Origin: Formicarius rufipectus
Lineage: Eukaryota > Chordata > Aves > Passeriformes > Formicariidae
Direction: 5' to 3'
Assembly: GCA_013399695.1 (NCBI GenBank)
Contig: VXAU01001100.1
Location: 124,001 to 188,000 of the forward strand
Length of the DNA stretch: 64,000 nt
In this document: piece after piece, positions 48,701 to 60,249 of the stretch
How positions within the stretch are numbered: the first letter of the stretch is position 1
Layout: every line of letters starts with the position of its first letter
Position numbers and translations under genes: made by a program
Notes under the pieces: model-generated
What the model was told of the DNA's origin: nothing
The model's input: the letters and a program-made list of their open reading frames with translations, nothing else
Database searches by the model: none

Positions 48701-51700
48701 TTGCTTTTGTGTGTCCACCCAAAATAATGTAGCTTTTGGAGAAATTATCAGGCATAATTTGTTTCAATTTCAGTTTAAGAACCAGTCATAAAATGGAGCA
48801 CAACTGATAGGTTTTTAACTGTTCTCTCCAAGTGCTCTCTTTGTTTAAAAATTATTTATTAATCAAGAGTCTTATATAATTTTTCCTTTTTGTTATTTTT
48901 AGTTCTTAAACGTTTCTACTTTAATAGCCAAGTCATCTATTTTGCTTTTTTCATCTGATATTCTGATCAGCTATGAACTTTTCTCAGTACTCCTTTCTAT
49001 TCCAAACTTTGATGCAGAAATTTTCTTTAGGTTTATTAAATATTCTAACTTATTGCTGCTATGTTTCAAAACTGTATGTAAGGCATGTTTAAATTTAAGT
49101 CCTTCCATGTTTTACAGCCATCGATCTAAATAACATTTCTCCGATTGGAAGACAGCCAAGCTTGCAGCCTGGGAAAAGCAATGGTAAAAGGCAATGTCTA
49201 AAATTACAACTTTTCTCTGAAGCACAATAATCTATTTTTAGTGACTATTTATTTTCAAAAGGGAATTATTTGTTCATTAATATTCCTGTAGGAATAGTTT
49301 TTCTTGAACTGAGTGGTACTATTAATTTTAATACCTGCTTCTGCTAGTAATTTAATTCTGTTCTACTCTGTTGAATTTTTTTCTGAAGTAAAAAATGAAG
49401 TCCTCTGTAAGACTGTGGAGTGCATTTTTCCAATTTGATGTATGCACTTTTTGAATTAAAAAAGTGAATGGAAGCATCAAGTTTATTAGTAAATTACAGT
49501 TTTAAGAAACCTGTAATGTGTTGAATTGTTATGGGTTAGAGAATCTTGATTATTTTCTATGCCAAAGAAATACCAGAAATCTTAATATGTCTTTTAAACT
49601 ATTATTTTAGATTAATAGGTAGTGGTTTTCCCCAGGGTATTTTGATGATTTTTCTCCCATTTCCTTTTGAAGCCTTTCTTCATATTCCTTTCCTCAGCAT
49701 AAAAGCCTCTAGAGGGGCATTCTTGCAACTCTTGGGTTTTTTATCTCTAGGCCTAGTGTGCTGCATATAGTGTTGTCAAATCAGAATTGTAGCTTTAATT
49801 AACACTTTTCCTTATTGCAGCTGTAATTTAAATAACTCAATTGGTCTGCAATTTGAAAGTGAATTTTTGTTTCCACAATCTTAGTAAAAGGTCACTAAGC
49901 TAATTTTGTTGGTTTTATGCATTGCAGCTGCTTGTCAGACAGTATTGTCTTTGCCAGTGGATTTTAATTTAGAGAAAATACTAGGTATGTCTTTCGATAT
50001 CTGTATTTATGAATGTCTAAATCAAAAACTTGGTTTTCTATTGTTTGCTGGATGTTTTTTGTCTTTTGAAACACTGAGAACCAAATGTGTGAATGAAACT
50101 TTTAAGTATATATTCTAAATAGACAGTTATTGAGTGTTGCATGGGACACATGACTTAAATGATAGGATTTGAGTGTGGGCATAAAGATAGCAAAGGAGGG
50201 ATATGGAGGACAACTGGAAATTGTTCAGTCTGGAGGAGGCTGAGGGGAGATACTTCATTGTGGTCTACAGCTTCCATGTGAGGGGGAGGGAAGGGGCAGA
50301 CACTGACCTCTCTGCTGTGATGACCAGTGCCAGGACCCAAGGGAACGGCCTGAAGTTGTGTAAGGGGAGATTTATGTTCAATATCAAGAAAAGGTTCTTC
50401 ACTCAGAGGGTGCTTGGGCACTGAACAGGCTCCCCAGGGCAGGGGTCACAGCACCAAGCCTGACAGAGCTCAAGCAGTGTTTGGATGATGCTCTCAGGGC
50501 GTGTGGTGTGACTCTTGGGGATGGTCCTATGCAGGGCCAGGAGTTGAACTCAACGATCCTTGTAGGTCCCTTCCAACTCAGGATGTTCTGTGATTCTATA
50601 GAATTGATTAACAGTTCTGAATGCCTAAAAGGTAGTAAGCAGAAGACAACCCCTGCCTCCCCCGAACAGAGCAGATGCTTCACTCAGCAGAGCTGTTTGA
50701 CTTACAGGTGGCTGGCCATGAGGCTCATAGTCCAACCTTGCCATGAGTAATGCTGTGCTATAACTCTGCCTTTAATTTAACTGAAGCCATTGTGGTAACT
50801 AGAAGTTGTGTGGTGGCAAAAAAGCCATGACTGCTGACTGAGGAGGCAAGAGTTCAAATTAATTGTCTGACTATAAATGGGCAAGCAATTGCTGGCACCT
50901 TTTCAAGCAAGGGGGCTCGAAAGGCCTCTTCTTACATCTCATAGGTGGCAACAGTGAGAACAGCCAGCTCAGGGGGTTTTGGCTGCATGCTCCTATTTCA
51001 GTATTGAAGTTCACAGTCCTGACTGTGGGCCATCAAAATGAAAACACAACCATACCTATTGCCTTTGTTTTATGTCTTCACAAATGCTTCCACCAACACA
51101 GAATTTGTGAGTTCATAAAAAATTTCTTCTACAAGGAATATCTAATTAGAGTGTAAAGCAAGAGCAAAAACTAAAACAATCCAGTAAATTTTAGCATGTT
51201 TTAATGGGTCTCAACCTCTGTACACTGCTAACTACTTGGACTTTCTTCAAGTTGAATCTGTTTTGCCTCTGGATATATCACAAAGACCATCAAAGCACAT
51301 GAGAGACATGGAAAAGAGTTTAATTTTGTTTTGGTAGTAAAATAATCCCTTTTGTGCAACTCTGATATGAGGAATAATACAATTTTGGGACAAGATCAGT
51401 AAGTAGATGCTTGCCAAGATGTGTTTGTTTTTTTTTTAAATTCAGACCTTAGTAATAAGGGATGATAGGCAGAAGTGGAACCTTAGTGGACAGAATGATC
51501 TTTCAGTGGTGGTAACAAGCAATCCTTTGGAATAGGTGCCTAATTAGATTAATTGCTTGCTGTTTTGGAAAATTGGATTAAGTTTAGTTATTTATATCTC
51601 TGTAGTGGAATATGCTTTTTTTTTCCTTCATTCTTATTGGAAACAACTTCTTCTCCACATTTCTAGGTGAATATTTTAGAACTGATGAATTTGCAGATCA

Positions 51701-54700
51701 GTCTCAGGAAAATCTGAGCTCTTCATCACTCAGAAGAAAGCTGTTTTTAGAAGAAAATGGAAATGTATCTGCATGTTTGTCCCCTTCCCTGCATAGTCCA
51801 TGCGGTAGTCAGCCACTTGGAGTGCTTTGTTCAATAGAATTATCTCCAGTCCGGTGCAGAAGCCCTCTGGACACATCTAGTTCAGTAAGTGGCCTGTTTT
51901 GTGGGCTGGGTGGGATGTACTTTATGGGAGAATAGGTGTTAGACTTAAGGATGGTGGTGTTTTTTTTTCTTTTTCCAAATTCAGAAAAAAATGTGAATTA
52001 AAAAAGTCTTGACTGTATTACTGACTTTTTATTTTGTCAAGTTACTTTGTTATGCTGCTATTTTTTTTGTGTAGGAGAAATTATGTTCTAATTTCATTAT
52101 GAAAAGGAAGTAGGTGTTAAAACATACAAAAGACCTGCTGAAAGCATGTTGGAACCTTTTCTTTTTCATAAAGTATGCAAAAAAAAGTCATGTTTAAATC
52201 TGTGAACTGCTGTCTAAAGTACCAGTCGATATGAACACGTGATATAATCACTTTCCTTACATCTCATAAACTCATTTATAATGGAAGGAATGACTTGTGA
52301 TCTTTGAATGCAGTGCTAAATAAGCTTTTTTCTTATCCATTGACCAGTTTTCAGATGAATGGACATTTATTAGAACACAGAACATAATGTGTGTTCTTTA
52401 AATGAAGAGACCCTTATTCCCAGGTGGACATAACACAGCTGAACTGGTTTAGATGATATGGTGTATTCTATTTGGTGGCTGAAGTGCATGGAAAAAAAAC
52501 TACCCTAGGAATAGTGTAGCTTAAAAAAAAAAAAAAAGTTACTATGGTAACCTAGTAAAGAATGCGTAAACATAATTATACTGCAAGAATGTGATCACTA
52601 TTCTCTTAAGGAGAAATACTGCCATGTTTTGTCTGCTGCTGAACTAAATAATAATAATAACCAAAAAACCATGGATTACATTAAAGTATAAGTAGTGGCT
52701 GATATTCATGTGTATTGATATTAGTAAGAAATTTAGAATAGACACTTGACTAGATACACAGATAGCATTAATTCTCTGTTTAGGTTTCTCATAGTTCTTA
52801 AATATAATGGATATCATAGGCCTGATTGGTATTCTGTGACAATTTGAGTCCATTGCTGTTTTTTCCTGTGTGAAGGCATAAGGTCCAGGTGAACAGCTGC
52901 ATTTGAATATTTAAGCTAAACTAATGATAGAGATTGTCGTTGTAGAGGGATCACTCTTCCTTAGTGCTGCCATGTTAAACTTTTAAGATAGAACACTTTT
53001 TATCTATACATGTTAGCCGAAGTTAACATTATGAAAATATGCTGTGTGGTTTTGATTTTTTTTTTCCTGAAGGGTCAGTTTTCATCAAGTCCTATTCAGG
53101 GAGGAACAAGAGCTTATAGTCTGGGAAGTATAACCAGTCCCACATTTTCAGAGAGGTCTCCTTCACGTAGTGGTTCTCCTACTTTTTCACCAATTGCTTT
53201 TCACATAAGAAAAACACCACTCTCAGGTATGGTTTAATTGTATATGTGTTACTCTTTCTTGAGTCATACCTTTTTATTATAAAAAACTTTGTATTTAAAA
53301 AAGAATTCTATTATAAAATCTTCTGAATTCTTAGGGGAACCTATTTTTTTTTGTAGACAAGTTACTGTGCTTGGCAGACCAGCAGTCTCCTATATGACAC
53401 ATTTACTTTTTATCAGTGAAATATGTGAGACAATGAAATGTATATGCTTGTGTAAAGTCAACTAGGGAAAGTATTTTAGAAGAAGGCATTGAGACCTTAT
53501 AGGAATGAGAAAAAGTTAAAAGGGTTAATCCAGTGTGGGAGGATGTTCAAAGACACATGCCTGAACTAAGTCAGGTCACAATTCTGCATTGGCTCAACTT
53601 GAAGTGTTTTAATGTCAATGGACGAAGAATGTTAGTTTGAGTCTTCAAATGATGCAGTCATGAAGATTATTTGAAATGAACCTGACGAGTGAAGAAATCA
53701 CAAGCGTTTTGTGTCCTCGTTGCTCTAGGAAATGACAGTATTACATGCTGTGTCCATTTCCTGGCAAGGCTTTAACACCATGTTTATGCATGATTTTGCT
53801 GTAATGAGCCTTGTGGTATTTAACATCATTATATGTGGAGATTGCATTAATGTTTTCTCACTTGTTTGATCTTCTTAAACTTTATTGCTGCCACAACTTC
53901 AAACACCTGTAGAATATCTGGATGGATACTTGTTCAGGAAAAACTCACAGAACCAGCCTTCAAACATTTCCTTTGAACACTGTGTTGTACTGGCATTTGA
54001 AAATACAAGATCTCCAATATAGCAAACAGTGTCATAGAAAACAAAATTTATTATAAAAATGGGAAAAAAACCCTGCATTTACCATGATAGTTGGTGCTGA
54101 TGGTTGGTTTGGTTGTTTGATTTGGTTGGGAGACAGTGGTCAGTGAAATACTGTGGAGTTGGATATAAATTAATTATTCAGTGCACTGTAGGCATTTGAG
54201 GATCGTTTTTTCTATCAGGTGGAATTAAACTTTGTTGTATTTTTTTACAGACCAAAGAAAATTTACATTTCGTTCTCCGGATATTCCTTCTTCCTCAAAT
54301 AGAATGACACCCTCAAGTACAAGAAGTCCTTACATAGATGGCTGTTCTCCAATTAAAAATTGCTCTCCCATGAGGCTTGGAGCTTGTAGAGGAACTGCCC
54401 AGTATCAGACTTCTGTTATTAGAATACCAATTGCAGTTGAGAATCACGATGAGGATGAGGAAGACAAGGAAAATGCTTCTCCACCAGAAGCTCGGTTCCC
54501 GGAAATGGATAATGGAATAAACTTAAGTCAGGAAGACAGTGATACTTTCGCACATGGTACACATCTTGTGGTAGCAACTGTGTCAATTGCACCAGATCAC
54601 TCAGAAGCTTGTCATCCAAGGTTGTCATCATTTGGGGATATAGATGCCTTAAAGGAAAATAATACTGTAGATATGGCTGATGCAGCTGAAGTGTCAGAGG

Positions 54701-57005
54701 AAAACCCTTGGATAAAAGAAACAATTGGCAATAGCAATACACCAATGACCAGCTTTATGACAGGCATTACTTTCAGTATTGAAAGCTCTCGCATGTGCAT
54801 GTCACCTCTTGCCGAAAGCAGTGCAATTCCTTGTGACAACAGTAGTATTCAGGTAAAAATATTTTTTTGCTTCTCTGTAAAACTGAGCTTGATGTAGTAA
54901 CTTTGAATACATATACTATTCTGGAAGTAATTGTTATTTTCTCATATTGGATGTGGCATGCAGGTGGTATCATGATTTTTATCCCTTCCTTCCTATCCCC
55001 TTTTTCCTCTCAGTGGAGTTAGCGTAGCAATTCCACATTATTTTCTTGTTGTTCTGTATAGCAGTACATTTAACTTCATCCAAACTGATTCTGACAGACC
55101 TGCTTACAATTTACTTTTGTTATTCCCTGATTGCAGTTGGTTTGTTGGATTAAGTTCTGTTAATCAAATGAAAATCAGATATCTGAGGGATTTATTAGTA
55201 TTAAAATCACCAGGTCAGTTTTTCAAGCCTTGCTTGTTAATTTCAGGTGGACAGTGGTTACAATACACAGACTTGTGGAAACAGCATTATGGATACTGTG
55301 GGGGCTGAAAACAGCTGCAGAGAAAATGATGTGAATACTGTTGTGTTTCAGAATAAATCTCAGCTTCTTAGAACAAAGGTAGGAGTTAAATTGTGATACG
55401 AAAATGATGGGCTTCCCATCTGAAGCATCGTTCCCCATTTTGTGTGGTTTCAGGGAGCCTGAGGGGAGAGACAGCTGATAATAAAGATGTTAATGTAGAT
55501 CTTTTCAAGTATGTTGAAAATGGGGAATAAATGCAGCAGAAATTATCTTAAACTGGCAATAAAATTAATGTGTTTTATGACAAAGGCAGGTTGTTTCAGA
55601 AGAAACTGAGGTATATGCATGAATGGTAATTATGAGGCTGCTCATAGCTCGTGATGTATTTTAGTCTGTCTCATGTTTTTCTGTTGTTCTTGCTGCTTTT
55701 TTATTGCTGATTTTTAAATGTGTGCCTGTGAAGAAAGACATTTTTTGGAGAAAGTTGTCTGCTGCTCATTTTCCTAAACTAAGTGTCAAGTTTCCTAGAC
55801 CATAGTTAGCATGCTGATTTGGTGGGGAGCTCTCTGCTTTGGTACAGTTTTTTTGATTGCAAGCACCCTGATGACCTATCTGAAAAAAAAATAATTACAA
55901 AAGACAATATTTATCTAGCAAGACTTCTAAATCCTTAATCTTTTGACTGATAGGAAGGAGTTCTATTTCCAGAGAATTGGAAGCAAGGCTAGTTTCTTTG
56001 GAGAGCAAGATCATCTCATCTCATTTAGTAATTATAGTCTTATGGTCTTACAAACTTAGTATTTCATAGTCTGTGACTTAGTGTTTTTTACAGTTCTTGA
56101 AGGGGAGACAGTACTGACCAGTATTACCAAATTATAAAAGAAACAAGTAAACCCAATCAGCCTTGACTTAATTTCTGTATCTGCCATGCTAATACACCAC
56201 TTTCTCTGCCAAGGTGAAGTGTACAGTGATGGTGTCTTACAGACCATTGACATGAAATTCTGAACTCTGCTCATTTCAGACTAGGATAAACGTGCCCTTA
56301 GAAGAAGATGGGTATTTCATCTGTAACATCTAAAAATACCCACCTACTCTGAGATCTTGTCCCAGTCACCCTGTTGGGCATGGATTGTACTTACCAAAAT
56401 CAATTGTGTTGTCTCAAACCTGACCTAGAGGGACTCACCAACATCATGCAGCTCTCTTTTCCCAGTGTTATCAATGGATAGATCCTTACTAAGCCAAATT
56501 TTGCATTTTAGATTAGGATACAAGTGTGAAGGCATTAAGTACAGAGAATGAAAATAAAAAAGCAGACACTGCTGGCTGAAAAAATTGACTGGTTTATGCA
56601 GAGCATTGGAACTCTGAAAGGAGGCAGTTCTTGCTGACAGCGTATTTCAAAGATCTATGCAGAGAAAATGTGTTATTTCATTATCATTTCAGAAGGGGAG
56701 GGGTTGTTCGCAAGGTACTTATTGTACTTGAAATTTGCAGATAGTAAGTTTGGATCTTGTTTCTTTTGGAGAATTTCTGTGAAAATCGTTTTAAAAATAA
56801 CTTCTTTTTGCTCATCTAGGAGTGTTCTGTTTTAAGCCATAAGGACAATCAATTGCTGAAAGCAAAATCTCCAGAGAAGCAATCCTGTTTCCAAAAAGCA
56901 AAAACACATAGTACAGTATTTGGTCAAAGTGCAACTTGCAACATTTCTGCTTGGAAACATAAAAATGAAAATCAAGTCCATGGATTTCACGAAAGTGATG
57001 TGTAG
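42590..57005 (+). CDS. BORA: BORA, Aurora kinase A activator; full coding region in 11 coding exons
   Basis: BORA is a largely disordered cofactor. CDK1-phosphorylated Bora lets Aurora A phosphorylate the PLK1 T-loop at mitotic entry, and PLK1 then drives its destruction through SCF-betaTrCP. The coding exons are 42590-42745, 43764-43870, 47211-47256, 48614-48695, 49118-49183, 49928-49984, 51667-51884, 53073-53226, 54251-54852, 55247-55378 and 56820-57005. They total 1806 nt (601 aa) with continuous phase and GT-AG borders. Visible motifs: N-terminal MQITPETPGR and NPFESPSDY; GKFRWSID at residues 55-62; FFTK at 104-107; SPW at 113-115, with Ser113 matching the CDK site human Ser112; several SP sites at 220-240; an acidic stretch with KEN at 368-370; and a DSGYNT betaTrCP phosphodegron at 498-503. 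Human BORA is, from memory, about 559 aa, so this form is somewhat longer. Confidence 0.97.
42746..43763 (+). other. BORA: BORA intron 2
   Basis: One kilobase of AT-rich intron with no repeat recognised. Confidence 0.8.
43764..43870 (+). CDS. BORA: BORA coding exon 3
   Basis: Acceptor ctttttag, donor gtaact. It encodes TPGKFRWSIDQLALINPVEI and on to YLSHA plus two bases of Arg88. This is the Aurora A-contacting N-terminal region. Confidence 0.97.
44030..44065. repeat. 36-bp perfect AT palindrome
   Basis: Every base from 44030 to 44047 pairs with its mirror from 44065 to 44048. The sequence is only A and T and has no spacer. It can in principle form a cruciform. Confidence 0.95.
44655..44778 (-). 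mobile_element. CR1 LINE fragment, reverse orientation
   Basis: The minus strand reads the CR1 landmarks gaacaggttgctttgagaga, gccccatccctggaaac and atggaactctgagcaacctg. It lacks the terminal repeat. The subfamily resembles the copy in the DIS3 intron. Confidence 0.88.
47211..47256 (+). CDS. BORA: BORA coding exon 4
   Basis: A 46-nt exon encoding IDKETEDRRQKAIEE, flanked by ttacctag and gtaata. It ends in phase 0. Confidence 0.95.
47257..48613 (+). other. BORA: BORA intron 4
   Basis: A 1.36-kb AT-rich intron with nothing recognised beyond short ORFs. Confidence 0.8.
48614..48695 (+). CDS. BORA: BORA coding exon 5
   Basis: It encodes FFTKRLIVPSPWTEHEGKQA and then SQFNSTK, including the CDK-type Ser-Pro-Trp site. 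Acceptor ctgctctag, donor gtgagt, ends one base into a codon. Confidence 0.96.
48696..49117 (+). other. BORA: BORA intron 5
   Basis: A 0.42-kb T-rich intron with nothing else seen. Confidence 0.8.
49118..49183 (+). CDS. BORA: BORA coding exon 6
   Basis: It encodes IDLNNISPIGRQPSLQPGKS with flanking partial codons. Acceptor ttttacag, donor gtaaaa. The frame fits exons 5 and 7 exactly. Confidence 0.9.
49184..49927 (+). other. BORA: BORA intron 6
   Basis: A 0.74-kb T-rich intron with nothing else seen. Confidence 0.8.
49928..49984 (+). CDS. BORA: BORA coding exon 7
   Basis: A 57-nt exon encoding the conserved ACQTVLSLPVDFNLEKIL. Acceptor tgcattgcag, donor gtatgt. Confidence 0.95.
49985..51666 (+). 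other. BORA: BORA intron 7
   Basis: A 1.7-kb intron carrying a same-sense CR1 insertion at 50195-50600. Confidence 0.8.
50195..50600 (+). mobile_element. CR1 LINE 3' end, 5'-truncated
   Basis: Landmarks in order are ttcagtctggaggaggctga, gggaacggcctgaagttgtg, ggttcttcac, ggctccccagggca, gatccttgtaggtcccttcc, and the tail gtgattctatag. It is the best preserved copy of this subfamily in the window and has no coding capacity. Confidence 0.95.
51667..51884 (+). CDS. BORA: BORA coding exon 8
   Basis: It begins GEYFRTDEFADQSQENLSSS and ends with LSPVRCRSPLDTSSS. It is rich in Ser-Pro sites. Acceptor catttctag, donor gtaagt, ends in phase 0. Confidence 0.97.
51885..53072 (+). other. BORA: BORA intron 8
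   Basis: A 1.2-kb AT-rich intron with an A(n) tract near 52520-52536. Confidence 0.8.
53073..53226 (+). CDS. BORA: BORA coding exon 9
   Basis: It encodes GQFSSSPIQGGTRAYSLGSI and continues through Ser-Pro-rich sequence to KTPLS. The acceptor follows a T-rich tract (cctgaag). The donor is gtatgg. Confidence 0.95.
53227..54250 (+). other. BORA: BORA intron 9
   Basis: A 1.0-kb intron with nothing recognised. Confidence 0.8.
54251..54852 (+). CDS. BORA: BORA coding exon 10 (largest)
   Basis: A 602-nt exon, residues 296-496. It includes the conserved RSPYIDGCSPIKN segment, an acidic DEDEEDKEN stretch holding a KEN box, and CMSPLAESS near its end. Acceptor tttttacag, donor gtaaaa. Confidence 0.97.
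54853..55246 (+). other. BORA: BORA intron 10
   Basis: A 0.39-kb intron with nothing recognised. Confidence 0.8.
55247..55378 (+). CDS. BORA: BORA coding exon 11 (phosphodegron)
   Basis: It begins VDSGYNTQTC, so the DSGxxT betaTrCP degron is intact at residues 498-503. It continues to KSQLLRTK and donor gtagga; 44 codons, phase 0. Confidence 0.96.
55379..56819 (+). other. BORA: BORA intron 11
   Basis: A 1.4-kb intron. The stretch near 55440-55600 has a faint old-CR1 texture but was too diverged to call. Confidence 0.75.
56820..57005 (+). CDS. BORA: BORA coding exon 12 and stop
   Basis: Acceptor ctcatctag. It encodes 61 residues from ECSVLSHKDNQ to HESDV, then TAG at 57003-57005. The C-terminus is Lys/Gln-rich and weakly conserved. 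Confidence 0.88.
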   Translation, partial: ECSVLSHKDNQLLKAKSPEKQSCFQKAKTHSTVFGQSATCNISAWKHKNENQVHGFHESDV

Positions 57006-57128
57006 TTTTCTTATGGAGAACTTGTGTTGTCTAATAAATTTTTATACATATGACCTCAGTTACCTGGATTATACCTACTATTTTGCTTTGTTAATGCAAC
57101 TGTAATAAATTGTCTGGTGTATATTAAG
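57006..57128 (+). other. BORA: BORA 3' UTR (short form)
   Basis: The UTR has two AATAAA signals, at 57033-57038 and 57104-57109. The second is followed by a GT-rich stretch (tgtctggtgt), which makes it the better end. A longer form cannot be excluded; another AATAAA lies near 59799. Confidence 0.6.
57104..57109 (+). terminator. BORA: Probable BORA poly(A) signal
   Basis: AATAAA about 100 nt after the stop codon, with a GT-rich downstream element. Confidence 0.6.
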
Positions 57129-59398
57129 GGAGTTGTTAAATAATGTGGGATTTTCCAGGTCTTATGAAAAATTTGTTGGTATCATTAAGCAATCCTTTTT
57201 GAAAGTTAAGGCATCTTATACTTGGTACAGAGAAACAATACTTTTTTTCTTTTCAGAACTGTGCTCCTTCTGTGATTAGGGTAGATTCCATGAGGAGCTT
57301 TGTCTTCGAAGTCTGCACATAACTTCTGCTTCCAGATGGGTGTTTTGGACAGACTGATCAAACCTAGGATAACTTGCATAGGAACTAACATAACTGCAGA
57401 AACACCTACATTTTAAGATTTGTCCCCAAAGGCATGGGGAACATTTTTGTTTGGGAAAAAGGAAAGGAATACTAGTTTTTATTTGGATTGCTCTTCCCTG
57501 ATCAGATTTACTGTGATGCTTCATGAATACTAGCACTGATACCAAGTTTGAGTCACTGGACAGAAATGAACTGCTAGGGATGTGATGAGAGCAAACTCCA
57601 AAGTTTAGTTCTTCTAGTAATGCAAAATAAGCTTTATGTCAAAAGCAGCTGTTCAGCAGTTCTCTGAACAGCTTTTAGGTTGGCTGCCCATCTGTCAGTT
57701 AGATGTACCATGTACTTGGGCAAAATGTATTACTGGTTATTTAAAATTAAATGATAGTGTTGTTGCTTTAGTAAGTATATTAGTACTAATCTTGGGGTTC
57801 GTCACAGGACTCCACTAGTGTTTCCTAAGAACTTGTGCATCCAAACTGATGCTTCAGTACCCTTTGGAAGGATCCTAAGAAGATGCACCAAGATTAATTG
57901 GTCTCAGTACATCCCTAAGAGAATGGTGCAGCATGCTTCCTGTTAAAGTAAACCATTACACTTCTCTTTTATGTTTAATTCGCAGTATTAGTGTTTTTAC
58001 AGAAATTACCAAACTATTTAGATAGACCCTTAAAAGTATAATTAATTTTCGCAAGCCACTTATTTCAAAAAGTGTTGATATAAACAAACCCTTGAAACTT
58101 TCAAGAAAATCATTGATGGATTAAAGTAGTTGATTATTTGCCTAATCAAATCAGATTTGGTTAAATTTGATTGGATATGTTTGAACGAACTTTCTGGAAT
58201 TTATAAATGTGAATGGGGGAATAAATTGCATATGGTAATCTTTTAGCCCTAGTGACTAAGAGGGGGAGATAAGGAAAATCCTGAGGTTTCTGAGCTCTTA
58301 TTTATGTAGAACTCTGAAGTAAACTTTGTTGGATTAATGAAAAAGAGAAGTCCATATATTCCAGGTGAAGTAGTCTCCATGGTAAGGACTTTCAGTCCCA
58401 GGATGCTGTATGGAAGTTTTGCTTTTTGTTCTATTCCACAACCCACAGAAAAGCTTGTGCCAAAGTGATAGGTGATGGTGGATTAGTAGCTATTGGCACA
58501 CTAAGCCTGAAATGATCAGTCATACCTAAATTTCAAGGCAAAAGACAGCATTTTTTAAAAAATATCAATGTGAACAAAATTTCATGGCATTAAAATCTCA
58601 AAGCGTTATACCTGAGACTTGTGTCTCTTGTTTGAATATAACAGTTCTTGGAATATTTTCATTAATAATTCCCCAGTGAAGGCTTTCTGAAAAACATACT
58701 TAAGAAAAAGGGAAACTTTGGCTTTACTTCTCACATTGCAAAAATAAATATAAAAAAAATTAACTTTCTAACCAGCAATCATGCTGTGCATTATATTTAC
58801 ATCTGCAGCAATTTAATCACTGTTTCTGGTATGCATATTGGATTGATAGTAATTGAATCTAGCATCCTAAATTACCTATTTTATGATCTTTAAACAGTGC
58901 CCTACTGAAAGCTGGAAATACACTGACCTGATTAACTTTTACAGAATCAATTTTGTTAAAAGTAGGAAATGAGCTCAGACTTCTGGAATATGAATTTTAT
59001 AGAATAGGGCCTTCAAAATGTTCTTAGATTTAGCTTGTACATTTTGTCACTCAAACCCAGGACGCAACTTCTCTGAGATTTGTACGTTATGTATTGCCTT
59101 GTGTTTTTCTGTTTCTCACAATAGCTTTCTTTTAACAATAGTTAAAGGGTGGATTTCAGATTTCTGGACTGCACGAAGAATTTATTTTTGCAATTGTAAT
59201 TACTAAAAATAGTAACATTAATTTAATGAATGTTGATATTAAGGGGAAGATAAAAAGCAGGGTGGTCCAAATTATGATCTCTTTCTGAACTGTTCTGCAT
59301 TATACGTGTAATTAAGATTTGGTTATATTTTTTAATTAAGTTTTTTTAATTTTTGATATGTTCAGTGATCAGAGGCTTTTGAAGTATTCACAAATAAA

Positions 59399-59458
59399 AA
59401 AAATCACTAAAATTTCACCCNNNNNNNNNNNNNNNNCAATCACTAAAATTTTACCCTG
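59399..59458. repeat. Near-duplicate flanks around a small gap
   Basis: AATCACTAAAATTTCACCC ends just before the N run, and AATCACTAAAATTTTACCC follows just after it, differing at one base. The spacing of the two copies across the gap is about 36 bp. This suggests a collapsed tandem repeat or an assembly join. Confidence 0.8.
59421..59436. other. Assembly gap (16 N)
   Basis: Sixteen unresolved bases inside the duplicated flank. Confidence 0.99.
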
Positions 59459-59944
59459 TATTAATATGTTCTTGACAGCAGAAATGTGAGAATTAAGGAT
59501 TCCACCCCCCCCAAGTAAATTGCCTGTATTTTCTGTCCTGTTTTGGTCTTTAGTTAGATGGGAAGTATTTATTTTATGAAAATATGCATATTTTTTTATT
59601 ATGTTTGTACAACAGATTTGTAGAAGAAACCTACTGTGCAGATTACCATGAAAATAATTTGACCATTCTGTTTCTGTTGTTGTTCTTAATGCATTGTTTG
59701 GCACACATTGCACAAAACGGTCATTGTTTACATTAATTGCAGTGGTTTTAATGAGAGTCCTTTAACATGTCTAATTGTAAATTGAGTAGAAGAACAGAAT
59801 AAAGACATCTCTTTCCTACCTACATTGTTCAGTTACCTCTTTCAGTTTGGAGGTGATAAGGAGAATGCCTTCTGTCACGCTCCCAAATGGCCTTAAGACA
59901 ATTTAAAAGAAAGCCTAAAATCACTCCTTTCCTTTCTAGAAACA

Positions 59945-59950
59945 TTTATT
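59945..59950 (-). terminator. DIS3: Probable DIS3 poly(A) signal
   Basis: TTTATT on the plus strand reads AATAAA on the minus strand, about 210 nt beyond the DIS3 stop codon. Confidence 0.5.
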
Positions 59951-60159
59951 TTCACACACAAGACAAAGGTGTAGATATAGTTGGTTTTTAAAATATTGTT
60001 CTCCATATATAGTCATAAAAAAGTAGCTTTTTTAAAAAAAATTACAGATTATTAAAATGTGTATTTAAAAAGTAAACAAAACCTGTTTCTAGTATTTTGC
60101 CCATAGGGAAAAATATGTAAATGCAAATAATTGTGTGACTTATTAACTTTTATATCCAG

Positions 60160-60249
60160 CTATTTTTGTAGCTTCTTTTTCTTTTTCTCTGGTTCATTCA
60201 TACTGCTTGCCTCTGTAGACAGATTTTCAGGCACATCATTTCCTAGTAT
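60160..60249 (-). CDS. DIS3: DIS3 terminal exon and stop
   Basis: Thirty codons, ILGNDVPENLSTEASSMNEP then EKKKKKLQK and TAG at 60162-60160. The acceptor has a long T tract (seen as A's near 60257-60272 on the plus strand). It was found by phase and by the basic tail expected for DIS3. Confidence 0.93.
   Translation of the reverse strand: MLGNDVPENLSTEASSMNEPEKKKKKLQK

Larger units (their letters stand above)
57129..59930. other. Convergent BORA-DIS3 spacer
   Basis: The spacer is 2.8 kb of AT-rich sequence between the two 3' ends, with no gene seen. It contains the 16-N gap at 59421-59436 with near-duplicate flanks, and a C-rich run near 59505-59512. Confidence 0.7.

Noticed and set aside
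50155..50750. Overlapping ORFs of 73-94 codons near 50.2-50.7 kb
   Set aside because: They lie in the non-coding CR1 3' end inside BORA intron 7.
54419..54745. 108-codon minus-strand ORF
   Set aside because: It is a shadow of BORA exon 10, whose plus frame matches the family.
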